In this document: piece after piece, positions 27,218 through 36,351 of the stretch
Layout: every line of letters begins with the position of its first letter
How positions within the stretch are numbered: position 1 is the first letter of the stretch
NCBI RefSeq assembly: GCF_036067295.1
Contig: NZ_CP107954.1
Location: 8,370,001-8,434,000, forward strand
DNA: 64,000 bases
From: Kribbella sp. NBC_00382
GTDB taxonomy: Bacteria; Actinomycetota; Actinomycetes; Propionibacteriales; Kribbellaceae
Reading direction: 5' to 3'
Position numbers and translations under genes: made by a program
The notes under the pieces: generated by a model
Databases searched by the model: none
Told to the model about the DNA's origin: nothing
Seen by the model: only the letters and a program-made list of their open reading frames with translations

Positions 27218-29962
27218 GTGCGGACACTTCTCGGTCGGGCGGCGGAGCAGGAACGGCTGAGTGCGCTGGTTGCCGGGGTCACCGAGTTCGGTGGGGCTCT
27301 GGTGATTCGGGGTGCGGCGGGGATCGGGAAGTCGGCGTTGGCGGCCGAGGCTGCGGCTCGGGCTAGGGCGGCTGGGGCGAAGGTGTTGTCGGTTGCTGGT
27401 TCGGAGTCCGAGCAGAACTTCCCGTACGCCGGACTGCACCAGCTGCTGCATCCCGTCCGCAAGGGAGTCGACGCCCTCCCCGGATCGCAACGTGACGCCC
27501 TTCGAATCGCGCTTTGCCTCGCCGACGGAGACATCCCCGACCTCTACCTGGTCGGCATGGCAGCGCTCAATCTGCTCTCCGACACCGGTACTCCGCTCCT
27601 GCTGCTGGCCGAAGACGCTCACTGGCTGGACCAGGCGAGTGCCGACGTCATCGCCTTCGTGGCTCGGCGGTTGGACTCCGAGCCGATCGTGCTGATCGCC
27701 ACCGTCCGCGACGGCGTCCCTTGCCAGCTGGACTCGGCCGGCCTGCCGACCCTGCACGTCGAACCGCTCACCGACGAGGTCGCATCGGCCCTACTTGACG
27801 AGGTCGCCCCGGGGCTGGAGCCTGCCGTCCGTGATCGGCTGCTGTCCGAGGCCGCGGGCAACCCGCTCGCGCTGACCGAGCTGCCTGCCACAGTCCACGG
27901 CGATTCGTTGCTGAAGGCCACCTTGCCGCTGAACGCCCGACTAGAGCAGGCCTTCGGCGCCAGGATCTCAGCCCTGCCCGCCGAGACCCGGATGTGCCTA
28001 TTGGTTGCCGCACTCAACGATCGCGGATCGCTCGGCGAGATGTTCGAGGCCGCGAGCGCGGCGCTGGGCGGCCGGTCGGTCGACGCAGATGCGTTGACGC
28101 CGGCCGTCGATGCCGGGTTGATCGAGGCGATGCAAATCGGTGCCGGGCTGGTCGGGGGTACGGGTGGGCCGTTGGGGTTTCGGCATCCGTTGGTGCGGGC
28201 GGCGATTGTTCAAGCCGCGACGGTTGCTGAGCGGCGGGCGGCTCATCGGGCGTTGGCTGAGGAGTTGGTGAAGGATCCGGAGCGGCAGGCTTGGCATTTG
28301 GCTGCGGCGGCTCAGGGGCCTGATGAGGGGATCGCGGGGACGCTGGTCAAGGCGGCTGAGCGGGCGCAGTACAGGGGTGGGGTTGGAGCGGCGATTGCGG
28401 GGCTGGAGGAAGCCGCCCGGCTGAGTGAGACGGGTGAGTTGCGGGCTGATCGGTTGCTCAGGGCAGCGGATCTCAGTGTTGAGGCCGGGCGGCCCGATCT
28501 GGTCGAGCGGCTGCTCAGCGAGGCTTCCAAAGAGGAGCTCTCGTTTCAGGATCAGGCGCGGGTTACCTGGATTCGGAGCATCTTCGATGACGGCCTGGTC
28601 GACGATACGGCCGGGCCGATCGAGCTGGCCAAGCTAGCGCGTTCGGTCTACGAGGACGGCGATCTCGACCTCGCGATGCGGATCCTGTGGGGCGCCGGGA
28701 TGCGCTGCTTCTGGGCCGAGCCCGGCCCGGAGGCACGCCAGCATCTGCTCGACGTCGCCGACAGTCTCCCGCTCGACGAGCACGACCCGCGGCTGATTGC
28801 GATCCTCGCCTACGTCGCGCCGATCGAGCGCGGCAAGGCTGTCGCGGCCGGACTGATGGAGCTGGCCGGACAGACAGGCGGCGACCCTGAGGTCGAGCGA
28901 TTCCTCGGCAGCGCCGCCCTGCAAATCGGTGCCTTCGAGCTGGCCGCCCGATTCTCGGCGTCCGCCGCGGCCGGTCTGCGAGCGCAGGGCCGCCTCGGCC
29001 TGCTGGCCCGCGCGCTAGCGGTACACGCCTGCAGCGCCACCCGCCTGGGCAACCTCAGCGTCGCGCTGCCTGCCGCCGAGGAAGCGGCCCGGCTCGCGAA
29101 GGAGACCAACCAGATCTTCATGTACGGCTTCGCCCTCTCCGCCCAGGCCGAGATCGCCGCCCTCCGCGGCCAGTACGCCGAAGCCGCCGAGCTGATCGCC
29201 GAGGCGGAGCAGGTCGCCCTCGCCGCAGGCGCCCGCCCGATCCTCGCCACCGTCCAACTGGCCCGTGGCCTGTCCGCCCTCGGCGAGGGCCGGCACGCCG
29301 ATGCCTTCGCCGACCTGCACCGCGTCTTCGACCTGACCGAACCGTCGTACCAGCTCGCGCTCCGCTGCTACCTGATCGCCGACCTGACCGAGGCGGCGAT
29401 CCGTTGCGGCCAGGAAGACGCAGCACGCAAGACCGTGCGCAGACTGGAGAAGGAGGCGCAGCAGACCGGCTCCCCCTCCCTCCACATCGGCCTGCGCTAC
29501 GCCCGCGCAGCACTGGCGAGCGACGCCGACGCGGAGAAGCTCTTCCTGGCCGCGCTGGCCGGTGACCTCACCGGATGGCCGCTGGAGCGAGGACGGCTGC
29601 ACCTCGCGTTCGGCGAGTGGCTGCGGCGGCACCGGCGAGCAGCCGAGTCGCGGGTCCACCTCAGGGCGGCTCGGGACACCTTCGACGCGCTCGGCCTGCT
29701 CCCCTGGAGCGAGCGCGCCCGCAACGAGCTACGCGCCGCCGGGGAGACCAGCCCACGTCGTACGCCGGATGCGCGCGAGCAACTCACTCCACACGAGCTG
29801 AGCATCGCCCAACTGGCCGCCGAGGGCCTGACGAACCGTGAGATCGGCCAGCGCCTCTACCTGTCGCACCGGACCGTCAGCACCCACCTGCACCGGATCT
29901 TCCCGAAGCTCGGCATCACGTCACGCGCCGATCTGCCCGCAGTACTGCGTTCGACCGGGTGA
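27218..29962 (+). CDS. LuxR-family regulator with AAA ATPase domain (LAL type)
   Basis: Large ATP-binding LuxR regulator, 914 residues from the GTG at 27218 (MRTLLGRAAEQERLS). An N-terminal AAA domain carries Walker A GAAGIGKS (32-39) and a Walker B-like LLLLAEDAHWLDQAS. A long TPR-like helical middle is rich in Ala/Glu. The C-terminus has a LuxR helix-turn-helix (LTPHELSIAQLAAEGLTNRE then VSTHLHRIFPKL). LAL proteins often activate nearby catabolic or secondary-metabolite genes; the two Tat-exported hydrolases downstream are candidates. Confidence 0.93.
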   Translation: MRTLLGRAAEQERLSALVAGVTEFGGALVIRGAAGIGKSALAAEAAARARAAGAKVLSVAGSESEQNFPYAGLHQLLHPVRKGVDALPGSQRDALRIALCLADGDIPDLYLVGMAALNLLSDTGTPLLLLAEDAHWLDQASADVIAFVARRLDSEPIVLIATVRDGVPCQLDSAGLPTLHVEPLTDEVASALLDEVAPGLEPAVRDRLLSEAAGNPLALTELPATVHGDSLLKATLPLNARLEQAFGARISALPAETRMCLLVAALNDRGSLGEMFEAASAALGGRSVDADALTPAVDAGLIEAMQIGAGLVGGTGGPLGFRHPLVRAAIVQAATVAERRAAHRALAEELVKDPERQAWHLAAAAQGPDEGIAGTLVKAAERAQYRGGVGAAIAGLEEAARLSETGELRADRLLRAADLSVEAGRPDLVERLLSEASKEELSFQDQARVTWIRSIFDDGLVDDTAGPIELAKLARSVYEDGDLDLAMRILWGAGMRCFWAEPGPEARQHLLDVADSLPLDEHDPRLIAILAYVAPIERGKAVAAGLMELAGQTGGDPEVERFLGSAALQIGAFELAARFSASAAAGLRAQGRLGLLARALAVHACSATRLGNLSVALPAAEEAARLAKETNQIFMYGFALSAQAEIAALRGQYAEAAELIAEAEQVALAAGARPILATVQLARGLSALGEGRHADAFADLHRVFDLTEPSYQLALRCYLIADLTEAAIRCGQEDAARKTVRRLEKEAQQTGSPSLHIGLRYARAALASDADAEKLFLAALAGDLTGWPLERGRLHLAFGEWLRRHRRAAESRVHLRAARDTFDALGLLPWSERARNELRAAGETSPRRTPDAREQLTPHELSIAQLAAEGLTNREIGQRLYLSHRTVSTHLHRIFPKLGITSRADLPAVLRSTG

Positions 29963-30008
29963 CGTACACCGCCAGCGTCATCTGACGGGCGCGGCGGCCA
30001 GCGAGTAG

Positions 30009-30052
30009 CTCCTACGTTGCAAGGGCAACCTCAAGCTGACCACTCGTAGGAG
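30009..30052 (+). promoter_or_regulatory. Inverted repeat covering the ribosome-binding site of the epoxide hydrolase gene
   Basis: CTCCTACG (30009-30016) is fully complementary to CGTAGGAG (30045-30052), and the latter contains the AGGAG ribosome-binding site eight bases before the ATG at 30060. An inner repeat GTTGC-AAGG-GCAAC (30016-30029) lies in the loop. It could be an operator or, if transcribed, a hairpin that hides the ribosome-binding site. Confidence 0.5.
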
Positions 30053-30059
30053 TCACACC

Positions 30060-31334
30060 ATGCCCGAACAACCCTCGCGGCGGACCTTCCTCGCCACCTC
30101 AGCTGCCGCCGTCACGGTGGCTTCCACCGGAGCCATTTCGAGCTCCGAAGCCTTCGCCAGCACCGGAGACAGCGCCATCCGGAAGTACAAGGTGAACGTG
30201 CCGGACTACGTACTGGCCGACCTGCGGCACCGGATCAAGGCGACTCGCTGGCCCGCCAAGGAGACCGTCAACGACCAGGCGCAAGGCGTCCAGCTGGCCA
30301 AGCTGCAGGAGCTCGTCCACTACTGGGGCACGCGCTACGACTGGCGCAAGGTCGAGCGGAGGCTGAACGCGCAGCCGCAGTTCGTCACCAAGATCGACGG
30401 CCTCGACATCCACTTCACCCACATCCGCTCCAAGCACGCGAACGCGCTGCCGCTCATCATCACGCACGGCTGGCCCGGCTCGATTCTCGAACTGCAGAAG
30501 GTGATCGGCCCCCTCACCGATCCCACCTCGTACGGCGGCCGCGCGGCGGACGCGTTCCACCTGGTCATCCCGTCGATGCCCGGCTACGGATTCTCCGAGC
30601 GGCCGACGGCGAAGGGCTGGAACGCGGACCGGATCGGGCTCGCCTGGGACGTACTGATGAAGCGGCTGGGCTACTCGAAGTACGTCTCGCAGGGCGGTGA
30701 CTGGGGTGCCGTCGTCTCGGACAAGATGGCCAAGCGCGCCTTCCCGGGGCTGCTCGGCATCCACATCAACATGCCCGCGACCGTACCGCCGGACGTGGCG
30801 AAGGCGCTCAACGACGGCGACCCCGCGCCGGCCGGGCTCGGTCCGGTGGAGAAGAAGGCCTTCGACACGTTGAAGACCTTCTACGCGCTGAACACCGGGT
30901 ACTCCGCGATGATGGCGACCCGCCCGCAGACGCTCGGCTACGGGCTGACCGACTCGCCGGCCGGGCTGGCCGCGTGGATGTACGACAAGTTCGCGCAGTG
31001 GACGTACAGCGGCGGCGACCCGGAGCGGTCGCTGACCAAGGACGAGATGCTCGACGACATCACGCTGTACTGGGTGACCAACACGGCCGTCTCGTCGTCG
31101 CAGCTCTACCTGGAGAACGGCGAGAACAACTTCAACGCCGTCGACATCTCGATCCCGGCCGCGATCACCGTCTTCCCCGGCGAGATCTACCAGACCCCGC
31201 GCAGCTGGGCCGACCGTGCGTACCACGACCTCATCTACTTCAACGAGGTCGACAAGGGCGGCCACTTCGCCGCCTGGGAAGAGCCCGAGCTGTTCAGCCG
31301 GGAGATCCGCGCCGCCTTCCGCTCCCTGCGTTGA
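30060..31334 (+). CDS. Tat-exported epoxide hydrolase (EHN family)
   Basis: Alpha/beta hydrolase, 424 residues. A twin-arginine signal (SRRTFLATSAAA) precedes an epoxide hydrolase N-terminal (EHN) domain (about 40-150: VPDYVLADLRHRIKATRWP) and the hydrolase core. HGWPGS (136-141) forms the oxyanion region, Asp214 in GGDWG is the nucleophile, and GGHFAAWEEP near 398 supplies the catalytic His. It is followed 14 bp later by another Tat-exported hydrolase. Confidence 0.9.
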   Translation: MPEQPSRRTFLATSAAAVTVASTGAISSSEAFASTGDSAIRKYKVNVPDYVLADLRHRIKATRWPAKETVNDQAQGVQLAKLQELVHYWGTRYDWRKVERRLNAQPQFVTKIDGLDIHFTHIRSKHANALPLIITHGWPGSILELQKVIGPLTDPTSYGGRAADAFHLVIPSMPGYGFSERPTAKGWNADRIGLAWDVLMKRLGYSKYVSQGGDWGAVVSDKMAKRAFPGLLGIHINMPATVPPDVAKALNDGDPAPAGLGPVEKKAFDTLKTFYALNTGYSAMMATRPQTLGYGLTDSPAGLAAWMYDKFAQWTYSGGDPERSLTKDEMLDDITLYWVTNTAVSSSQLYLENGENNFNAVDISIPAAITVFPGEIYQTPRSWADRAYHDLIYFNEVDKGGHFAAWEEPELFSREIRAAFRSLR

Positions 31335-31347
31335 GAGGACCGTGTTC

Positions 31348-32343
31348 ATGATCAGCAGAAGGACTTTTGGCAAGGTGGTGGGCGCAGGAGCCGCCGCCGC
31401 GGCAGCGGTGCCGAGTGTTGCCGGTGCTGCAGTCGGCGGGCTCGGGCGGCTTCGGCACGTGCGCACTGACCTGCTCGACATCGCGTACTACGAATCCGGG
31501 CCGGCCAATGGGCCCGTCGTACTGCTCGGGCACGGTTGGCCGTACAGCCCGTACGCCTTCACGCATGTCGTGCCCGAGCTGGTGCGCGCCGGGTATCGGG
31601 TACTCACGCCGTTCCTGCGAGGACACGGCGAGACGACGTTCCTGTCGGCCGACACCTTCCGCTCCGGGCAGCAGGCAGCGCTCGGGTCGGACTGGATCGC
31701 CTTCATGGACGCTTTGCAGATCCCTCGTGCGATCTTCGCGGGCTACGACTGGGGCGGTCGCGGCCTGTGCGTCGCCGCGGCGCTCTGGCCGGAGCGATGC
31801 GTCGCACTGGTCTCAGTGAACAGCTACCTGGTCCAGAACCTCGATCCCAAGCTCGCCGTGATCCCGGCGGCTCCGGCGGTCGAGGCCGCTCAGTGGTACT
31901 TCGACTACTTCACCACCGAGCGCGGCAAGAACGGCCTGACCCAGAACCGCAAGGAGATCGCCCGGGTCGTCTGGACCAAGAACTCCCCCACCTGGCACTA
32001 CACCGAGGCCGACCTCGACCGGGCCGCCACCCTGATGACGAACCCGGACTACGTCGCCGTCGTCCTGCACGTGTACCGCCACCGCCGGCTGACCGAGCCA
32101 GGCGATCCCCGGTACGACGCGCTGGAGGCGCAACTCCGCCAGCAGCCGCCCATCACGGTCCCCACGGTCACGCTCGATGGCAAAGACGACGGCAATTTCC
32201 CATGGACGGACGGCAAACCCTCGGCCTTCCACTTCACCGGGCCCCGGGTGCATCACGTAGTACAGGGTGCTGGGCACAACCTCCCGCAGGAGAAGCCGCG
32301 TGCGTTCGTGCAGGCGATCCTGGAGGCGGCGCGCCTACACTGA
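31348..32343 (+). CDS. Tat-exported alpha/beta hydrolase
   Basis: 331 residues from the ATG at 31348, which has AGAGGA eight bases upstream. It starts MISRRTFGKVVGAGAAAAA, a twin-arginine signal. The hydrolase core has LLGHGWPYSPY, LRGHGETTF, the nucleophile elbow AGYDWGGRG (Asp, as in epoxide hydrolases and haloalkane dehalogenases) and a C-terminal GAGHNLPQEKP catalytic His. It is probably co-transcribed with the epoxide hydrolase gene. Confidence 0.88.
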   Translation: MISRRTFGKVVGAGAAAAAAVPSVAGAAVGGLGRLRHVRTDLLDIAYYESGPANGPVVLLGHGWPYSPYAFTHVVPELVRAGYRVLTPFLRGHGETTFLSADTFRSGQQAALGSDWIAFMDALQIPRAIFAGYDWGGRGLCVAAALWPERCVALVSVNSYLVQNLDPKLAVIPAAPAVEAAQWYFDYFTTERGKNGLTQNRKEIARVVWTKNSPTWHYTEADLDRAATLMTNPDYVAVVLHVYRHRRLTEPGDPRYDALEAQLRQQPPITVPTVTLDGKDDGNFPWTDGKPSAFHFTGPRVHHVVQGAGHNLPQEKPRAFVQAILEAARLH

Positions 32344-32380
32344 GGGCGGTTTGCCGCGTCGTCCGTAGGAGGACCTGAGA

Positions 32381-33892
32381 ATGCCCGATTCCCGTACCCA
32401 GACGATCGCCTATCCGGCGCCCGGCGCGCGTCCGTCGCGGCGGGATCTGGAGCCGCTCGCGCCGCACGTGATCGTGCTGTTCGGGGCGACCGGTGACCTG
32501 GCCAAGCGCAAGTTGCTACCGGGGCTGGCCTACCTGCAGCAGAATCGGTTCGCTCCGGACGTACGGATCATCGGGACCGCGACCGAGGAGCTCACCACCG
32601 AGGAGTTCCAGGCCCGGGCGCGGCTCGCGGTGGACACCTACGGGACGCACAAGATCAGCGAGGAGGAGTGGGCGCAGTTCTGCGACCGCCTCTCCTACGT
32701 GCCGACGACCGCCGGGCCGGACGCCCTCGCCGCCGCGGTGAAGGAGGCCGAGACCCTGCTCGGCCCCGACACCCGGCGGCTGCACTACCTGTCCGTACCG
32801 CCGAAGGCCGCGCACTCGGTGATCCAGATGCTGCGCGACGCCGACCTGGTCGAGCGGGCCCGGGTGGTGATGGAGAAGCCGTTCGGTGACGACCTGCAGT
32901 CCGCGATCGCGCTGAACGACTTCGTGCACGAGACCTTCGACGAGTCGCAGATCTTCCGGATCGACCACTTCCTCGGCAAGGAGGCGGCGCAGAACATCCT
33001 CGCCTTCCGGTTCGCCAACGGGCTGTTCGAGCCGATCTGGAACCGCAACTTCATCGACCACATCCAGATCGACATCCCCGAGTCGCTCGGGCTGGACCAG
33101 CGGGCCACCTTCTACGAGCCGACCGGCGCGTTCAAGGACATGGTCGTCACGCATGTGCTGCAGGTGCTCGCGTTCGTCGCGATGGAGCCGCCGACGGCGC
33201 TGGAGCCGCGGGCCATCTCGGAGGAGAAGAACAAGGTCTTCCGCTCGATGCTGCCGATCCAGCCGACGGACGTGGTCCGCGGCCAGTACGGCGGCTACCG
33301 CAGCGAGGAGGGCGTCGCGCCGGACTCCGACACCGAGACATTCATCGCGATGAAGGTCGGGATCGACAACTGGCGCTGGGCCGGCGTGCCGTTCTACCTG
33401 CGCACCGGCAAGAAGATGGCCGAGGGGATGCGGATCATTTCGATCGCCTTCAAGGAGGCGCCGAAGACGATGTTCCCGTCCGGCTCCGGCGTCGGGTCGC
33501 AGGGCCCGGACCACCTGACCTTCGACCTGGCCGACTCGTCGCGGGTGTCGCTGTCCTTCTACGGCAAGCGCCCGGGTCCGGGGATGCGGCTGGAGAAGCT
33601 GTCGATGCAGTTCTCGACGCAGGAGACCGAGACGGCGGGCGATGTGCTGGAGGCGTACGAGCGGCTGATCCTGGACGCGATGCGCGGCGACCACACGCTG
33701 TTCACGACGGCTGAGGGTATCGAGTCGTTGTGGGAGAACTCGACGCTGCTGCTCGAGGACCCACCGCCGGTGAAGACGTACGCGCCCGGTACTTGGGGCC
33801 CGAACGCCATTCACCAGCTGATCGCTCCGCATGCGTGGCGACTGCCGTTCGAGCGCGAGTGGCGCGAGGGCAAGCCGTCGGCTGAGGACTAA
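32381..33892 (+). CDS. zwf: Glucose-6-phosphate 1-dehydrogenase
   Basis: First enzyme of the oxidative pentose phosphate pathway, 503 residues. The NADP loop is GATGDLAKRK (35-44) and the catalytic site RIDHFLGK (193-200) contains the substrate Lys and His. An AGGAGGA ribosome-binding site precedes the ATG. It stands apart from other pentose phosphate genes, so it may be a second zwf copy in the genome. It ends in a 4-bp convergent overlap with the TetR gene. Confidence 0.96.
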   Translation: MPDSRTQTIAYPAPGARPSRRDLEPLAPHVIVLFGATGDLAKRKLLPGLAYLQQNRFAPDVRIIGTATEELTTEEFQARARLAVDTYGTHKISEEEWAQFCDRLSYVPTTAGPDALAAAVKEAETLLGPDTRRLHYLSVPPKAAHSVIQMLRDADLVERARVVMEKPFGDDLQSAIALNDFVHETFDESQIFRIDHFLGKEAAQNILAFRFANGLFEPIWNRNFIDHIQIDIPESLGLDQRATFYEPTGAFKDMVVTHVLQVLAFVAMEPPTALEPRAISEEKNKVFRSMLPIQPTDVVRGQYGGYRSEEGVAPDSDTETFIAMKVGIDNWRWAGVPFYLRTGKKMAEGMRIISIAFKEAPKTMFPSGSGVGSQGPDHLTFDLADSSRVSLSFYGKRPGPGMRLEKLSMQFSTQETETAGDVLEAYERLILDAMRGDHTLFTTAEGIESLWENSTLLLEDPPPVKTYAPGTWGPNAIHQLIAPHAWRLPFEREWREGKPSAED

Positions 33893-34488
33893 CCGCGGGG
33901 GCGGCGCATGCTCTCCAGTGCCTCGGCGAGGCCGTCTTCGAGGTAGCGGAGGTTGTCGGTCGACAGGAGCAGGGTCGCGCCGCCGGTGACGGCCGCCAGG
34001 ATCGCGTTGGCGGTCTTCTGTACGTCAACCCGCGGGTCGATCTCGCCTGACTCCTTGAGCGCCTTCACCCCGGCCGCCAGGTGGCTGCGCCATTCGCTGG
34101 TGAGGCCGTTGATGATCTCCAGAGTCGCTGGGTTCGTCCTGCCCAACTGCACGGTCAGGGAACTCAGCGGGCACGCCTGGCGCTGCTTGTCGTAGATCTG
34201 GATCACCCGGCGTCGCCAGGCCTGCCATTTGCGCCAGCTGGTGAGGTCGCCGAGCTGTGGCATCTGGTCGGCGATCACCTGCTCCGCTTCGTACCGGGCG
34301 ACGGCGAGCAGCAGGTCACCCTTGCCGTCGGCGAAGTAGTGGAAGAGCTGGCTCTTGCTCGTCGCGGTGGAAGCCCGGATGTCGTCGAGCCCGACGTTCG
34401 GCACCCCGCGCTCACGGATGAGCTGCGCGGCGCCTTCGACGATCCGCTGCCGGGTCGCCGCGCCCTTGGCGGTCAGAACTCGCTCCAT
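33889..34488 (-). CDS. TetR-family transcriptional regulator
   Basis: 199 residues. N-terminal TetR helix-turn-helix (about 10-55: RQRIVEGAAQLIRERGVPN then TSKSQLFHYFADGKGDL) and a helical ligand domain. It is divergent from the SDR gene at 34596, and the gap holds two near-identical palindromes that are likely its operators. It probably represses itself and the SDR gene. Confidence 0.93.
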   Translation of the reverse strand: MERVLTAKGAATRQRIVEGAAQLIRERGVPNVGLDDIRASTATSKSQLFHYFADGKGDLLLAVARYEAEQVIADQMPQLGDLTSWRKWQAWRRRVIQIYDKQRQACPLSSLTVQLGRTNPATLEIINGLTSEWRSHLAAGVKALKESGEIDPRVDVQKTANAILAAVTGGATLLLSTDNLRYLEDGLAEALESMRRPRG

Positions 34489-34524
34489 GGTGCCCAGCCT
34501 AGCGCGGCCGGGTTCATCTTGGGC

Positions 34525-34574
34525 TGGACCGGGCGGTCCATTCCTGGTGCTACTCTGGACTCAACGGTCCATTC
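34525..34574. promoter_or_regulatory. Paired TetR operators
   Basis: TGGACC-GGGC-GGTCCATTC at 34525-34543 and TGGACT-CAAC-GGTCCATTC at 34556-34574. Both are inverted repeats with the same arms and a variable 4-bp centre, 31 bp apart start to start, i.e. about three helical turns. They lie between the divergent TetR and SDR starts. Confidence 0.8.
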
Positions 34575-34595
34575 TTAGTCGTTGAGGAGAACGTC

Positions 34596-35387
34596 ATGCG
34601 GTTGGCAGGCAAGACGGCACTGGTCACCGGTGCCACCAGCAACATCGGCCGCGCGATCGCCGTCGCGCTGGCCGGGCAGGGCGCCCACGTGGTCGTTGCT
34701 GGGCGCAACAAAGAGCGTGGCGACGAGGTGGTCGCGGAGATCCGGTCGGCGGGTGGTCGAGCCGACTTCGTCGCGGTCGACCTGGCGGGCTCGACGGCTG
34801 CCGGCTCGACCGCGCTGGGTGGCGCGGGCGGTACGAAGGCTGCGGCGGAGGAGTTGGCGGCGACGGCGACGCGGCTGCTCGGTGGGCGGATCGACGTACT
34901 GGTGAACAACGCCGGCGCGATCGACGGTAGCGCGACCGTCGATACGGATGAGGCGACCTTCGATCAGGTGTTCGCGGTCAACGTGAAGTCGCCGTACTTC
35001 CTGACCGCGGCGATCGCGCCGGCGATGGCAGCGGCCGGCGGTGGCGTCATCATCAACCTCGGGTCATGGGTGGCCCGGCTGGGGATCCCGATCGGCGCCG
35101 TGTACGCCGCGTCGAAGGGCTCGCTGGAGACGTTGACCCGCGCGTGGTCGGCCGAGTTCGGGCCTTCCGGCGTACGGGTCAACGCGATCGCTCCGGGTGT
35201 CGTGCACACCGTCGAGGATCATCCCGCCGAGTCGATGATGGCCGGTACGCCGTACGGCCGGATCGGCTCCCCGGACGCCATCGCCCAAGCAGCCGTCTAC
35301 CTCGCCAGCGACGACGCCTCCTTCATCCACGGCACCGTTCTGGACGTCGACGGCGGCCGCCTCGGCGTCGCCGTCATCGCGAGCTGA
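34596..35387 (+). CDS. Short-chain dehydrogenase/reductase
   Basis: Classical SDR of 263 residues. The cofactor loop is TGATSNIG (11-18), structural NNAG is in VLVNNAGAIDG, and the active site is YAASK with an upstream Ser in INLGSWVARLG. An insertion around residues 66-88 (GSTAAGSTALGGAGGTKAA) is low in complexity and unusual. The gene is divergent from TetR, so expression is probably ligand-induced. Substrate unknown. Confidence 0.92.
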   Translation: MRLAGKTALVTGATSNIGRAIAVALAGQGAHVVVAGRNKERGDEVVAEIRSAGGRADFVAVDLAGSTAAGSTALGGAGGTKAAAEELAATATRLLGGRIDVLVNNAGAIDGSATVDTDEATFDQVFAVNVKSPYFLTAAIAPAMAAAGGGVIINLGSWVARLGIPIGAVYAASKGSLETLTRAWSAEFGPSGVRVNAIAPGVVHTVEDHPAESMMAGTPYGRIGSPDAIAQAAVYLASDDASFIHGTVLDVDGGRLGVAVIAS

Positions 35388-35388
35388 T

Positions 35389-36261
35389 TCAGAAGGCTGC
35401 GGCGACCGGGATGATGTCCGTGCCGATGCGTTCTACCGCTTCCAGGTCGGGGAGTTGGGGGATGCCACCGATGGCGACGTCGAAGCCGAGGGTGTGGAGG
35501 CGGCCGAGTTCGTCGATCAGCTCCTGGGTCTTCTCGCCGTCGGGGCCGGCGTCGAGGGTCTGGTAGACGGTCTTGGTGATCTCGGCGTAGTCGCGGCCGA
35601 CGTCCTCGCAGTGCTGTTTGAGGACGTCGAGTTTGTGCTCGAGCTCGGGGGTGTTGAAGAGGTTGCAGGACTGGGCGTACTGCGCGACCAGGCGGAGCGT
35701 CTTCTTCTCTCCCCCGCCGCCGACCATGATCGGCGGGTGCGGCTTGCTCAGCGCCTGCGGGACGTTGAGCAGCCGCTCGGCCTGGTAGTGCTTGCCCTCG
35801 AACGGCTTGTCCTCGTCGCTCCACATCTGCTGCAGGTACTTGAGCGTCTCCTCCAGCCGCTCGAACCGCTCGGCGACGGGCGGGAACTCGAAGCCGAGCC
35901 CGCGCGACTCCTCCTCGTTCCAGCCGGCGCCGATGCCGATCATCGCGCGACCGCCGGACAGTACGTCGAGCGTCGTCACCGCCTTCGCGAGCAGGCCGGG
36001 GTGGCGGTAGTGCACGCCGGTGATCAGCGCGAAGAGCTTGACCCGCTCGGTGTGCGCGGCGAGGAAGCCGAGCGTCGTGTAGGCCTCGAGCATGTCGTTC
36101 TCGGCCGGCCCGACACCGCGGATCTGGAAGAAGTGGTCCATCACGGCCAGGTGGCTGAAACCGGCCCGATCGGCGGTCTCGGCCACGACGGCGAGCTCGG
36201 AGCCGAGCACGGCAGCGCCGTTCGGCCAGGTGAAGTCAGGAATCTGCAGACCGATGTCCAT
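35389..36261 (-). CDS. LLM-class flavin/F420-dependent oxidoreductase
   Basis: Luciferase-like monooxygenase family protein, 290 residues. The ATG at 36261 (MDIGLQIPDFTWP) has GGAAGGA just upstream, which rules out a longer frame beginning at 36315. Motifs include FSHLAVMDHFFQ, GGRAMIGIGAGWNEEESRGLGF (written here as family-typical core GIGAGW) and PPIMVGGGGEKKTLRLVAQY. In Actinobacteria this subgroup usually uses F420; the cofactor is inferred, not visible. Convergent with the SDR gene, one base apart. Confidence 0.88.
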   Translation of the reverse strand: MDIGLQIPDFTWPNGAAVLGSELAVVAETADRAGFSHLAVMDHFFQIRGVGPAENDMLEAYTTLGFLAAHTERVKLFALITGVHYRHPGLLAKAVTTLDVLSGGRAMIGIGAGWNEEESRGLGFEFPPVAERFERLEETLKYLQQMWSDEDKPFEGKHYQAERLLNVPQALSKPHPPIMVGGGGEKKTLRLVAQYAQSCNLFNTPELEHKLDVLKQHCEDVGRDYAEITKTVYQTLDAGPDGEKTQELIDELGRLHTLGFDVAIGGIPQLPDLEAVERIGTDIIPVAAAF

Positions 36262-36351
36262 CGGAAGTCCTTCCGGGGGCTTTTCCTCCCAGCCAACACC
36301 CCGGAACAGCCGCATTCAACCGATCCGCACCGATCTGCTGGACTACCTGCC

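Noticed and set aside
35455-36351. A 300-codon extension ahead of the hydrolase pseudogene.
   Set aside because: It is antisense to the LLM oxidoreductase and has shadow composition; the family start is the ATG at 36352.
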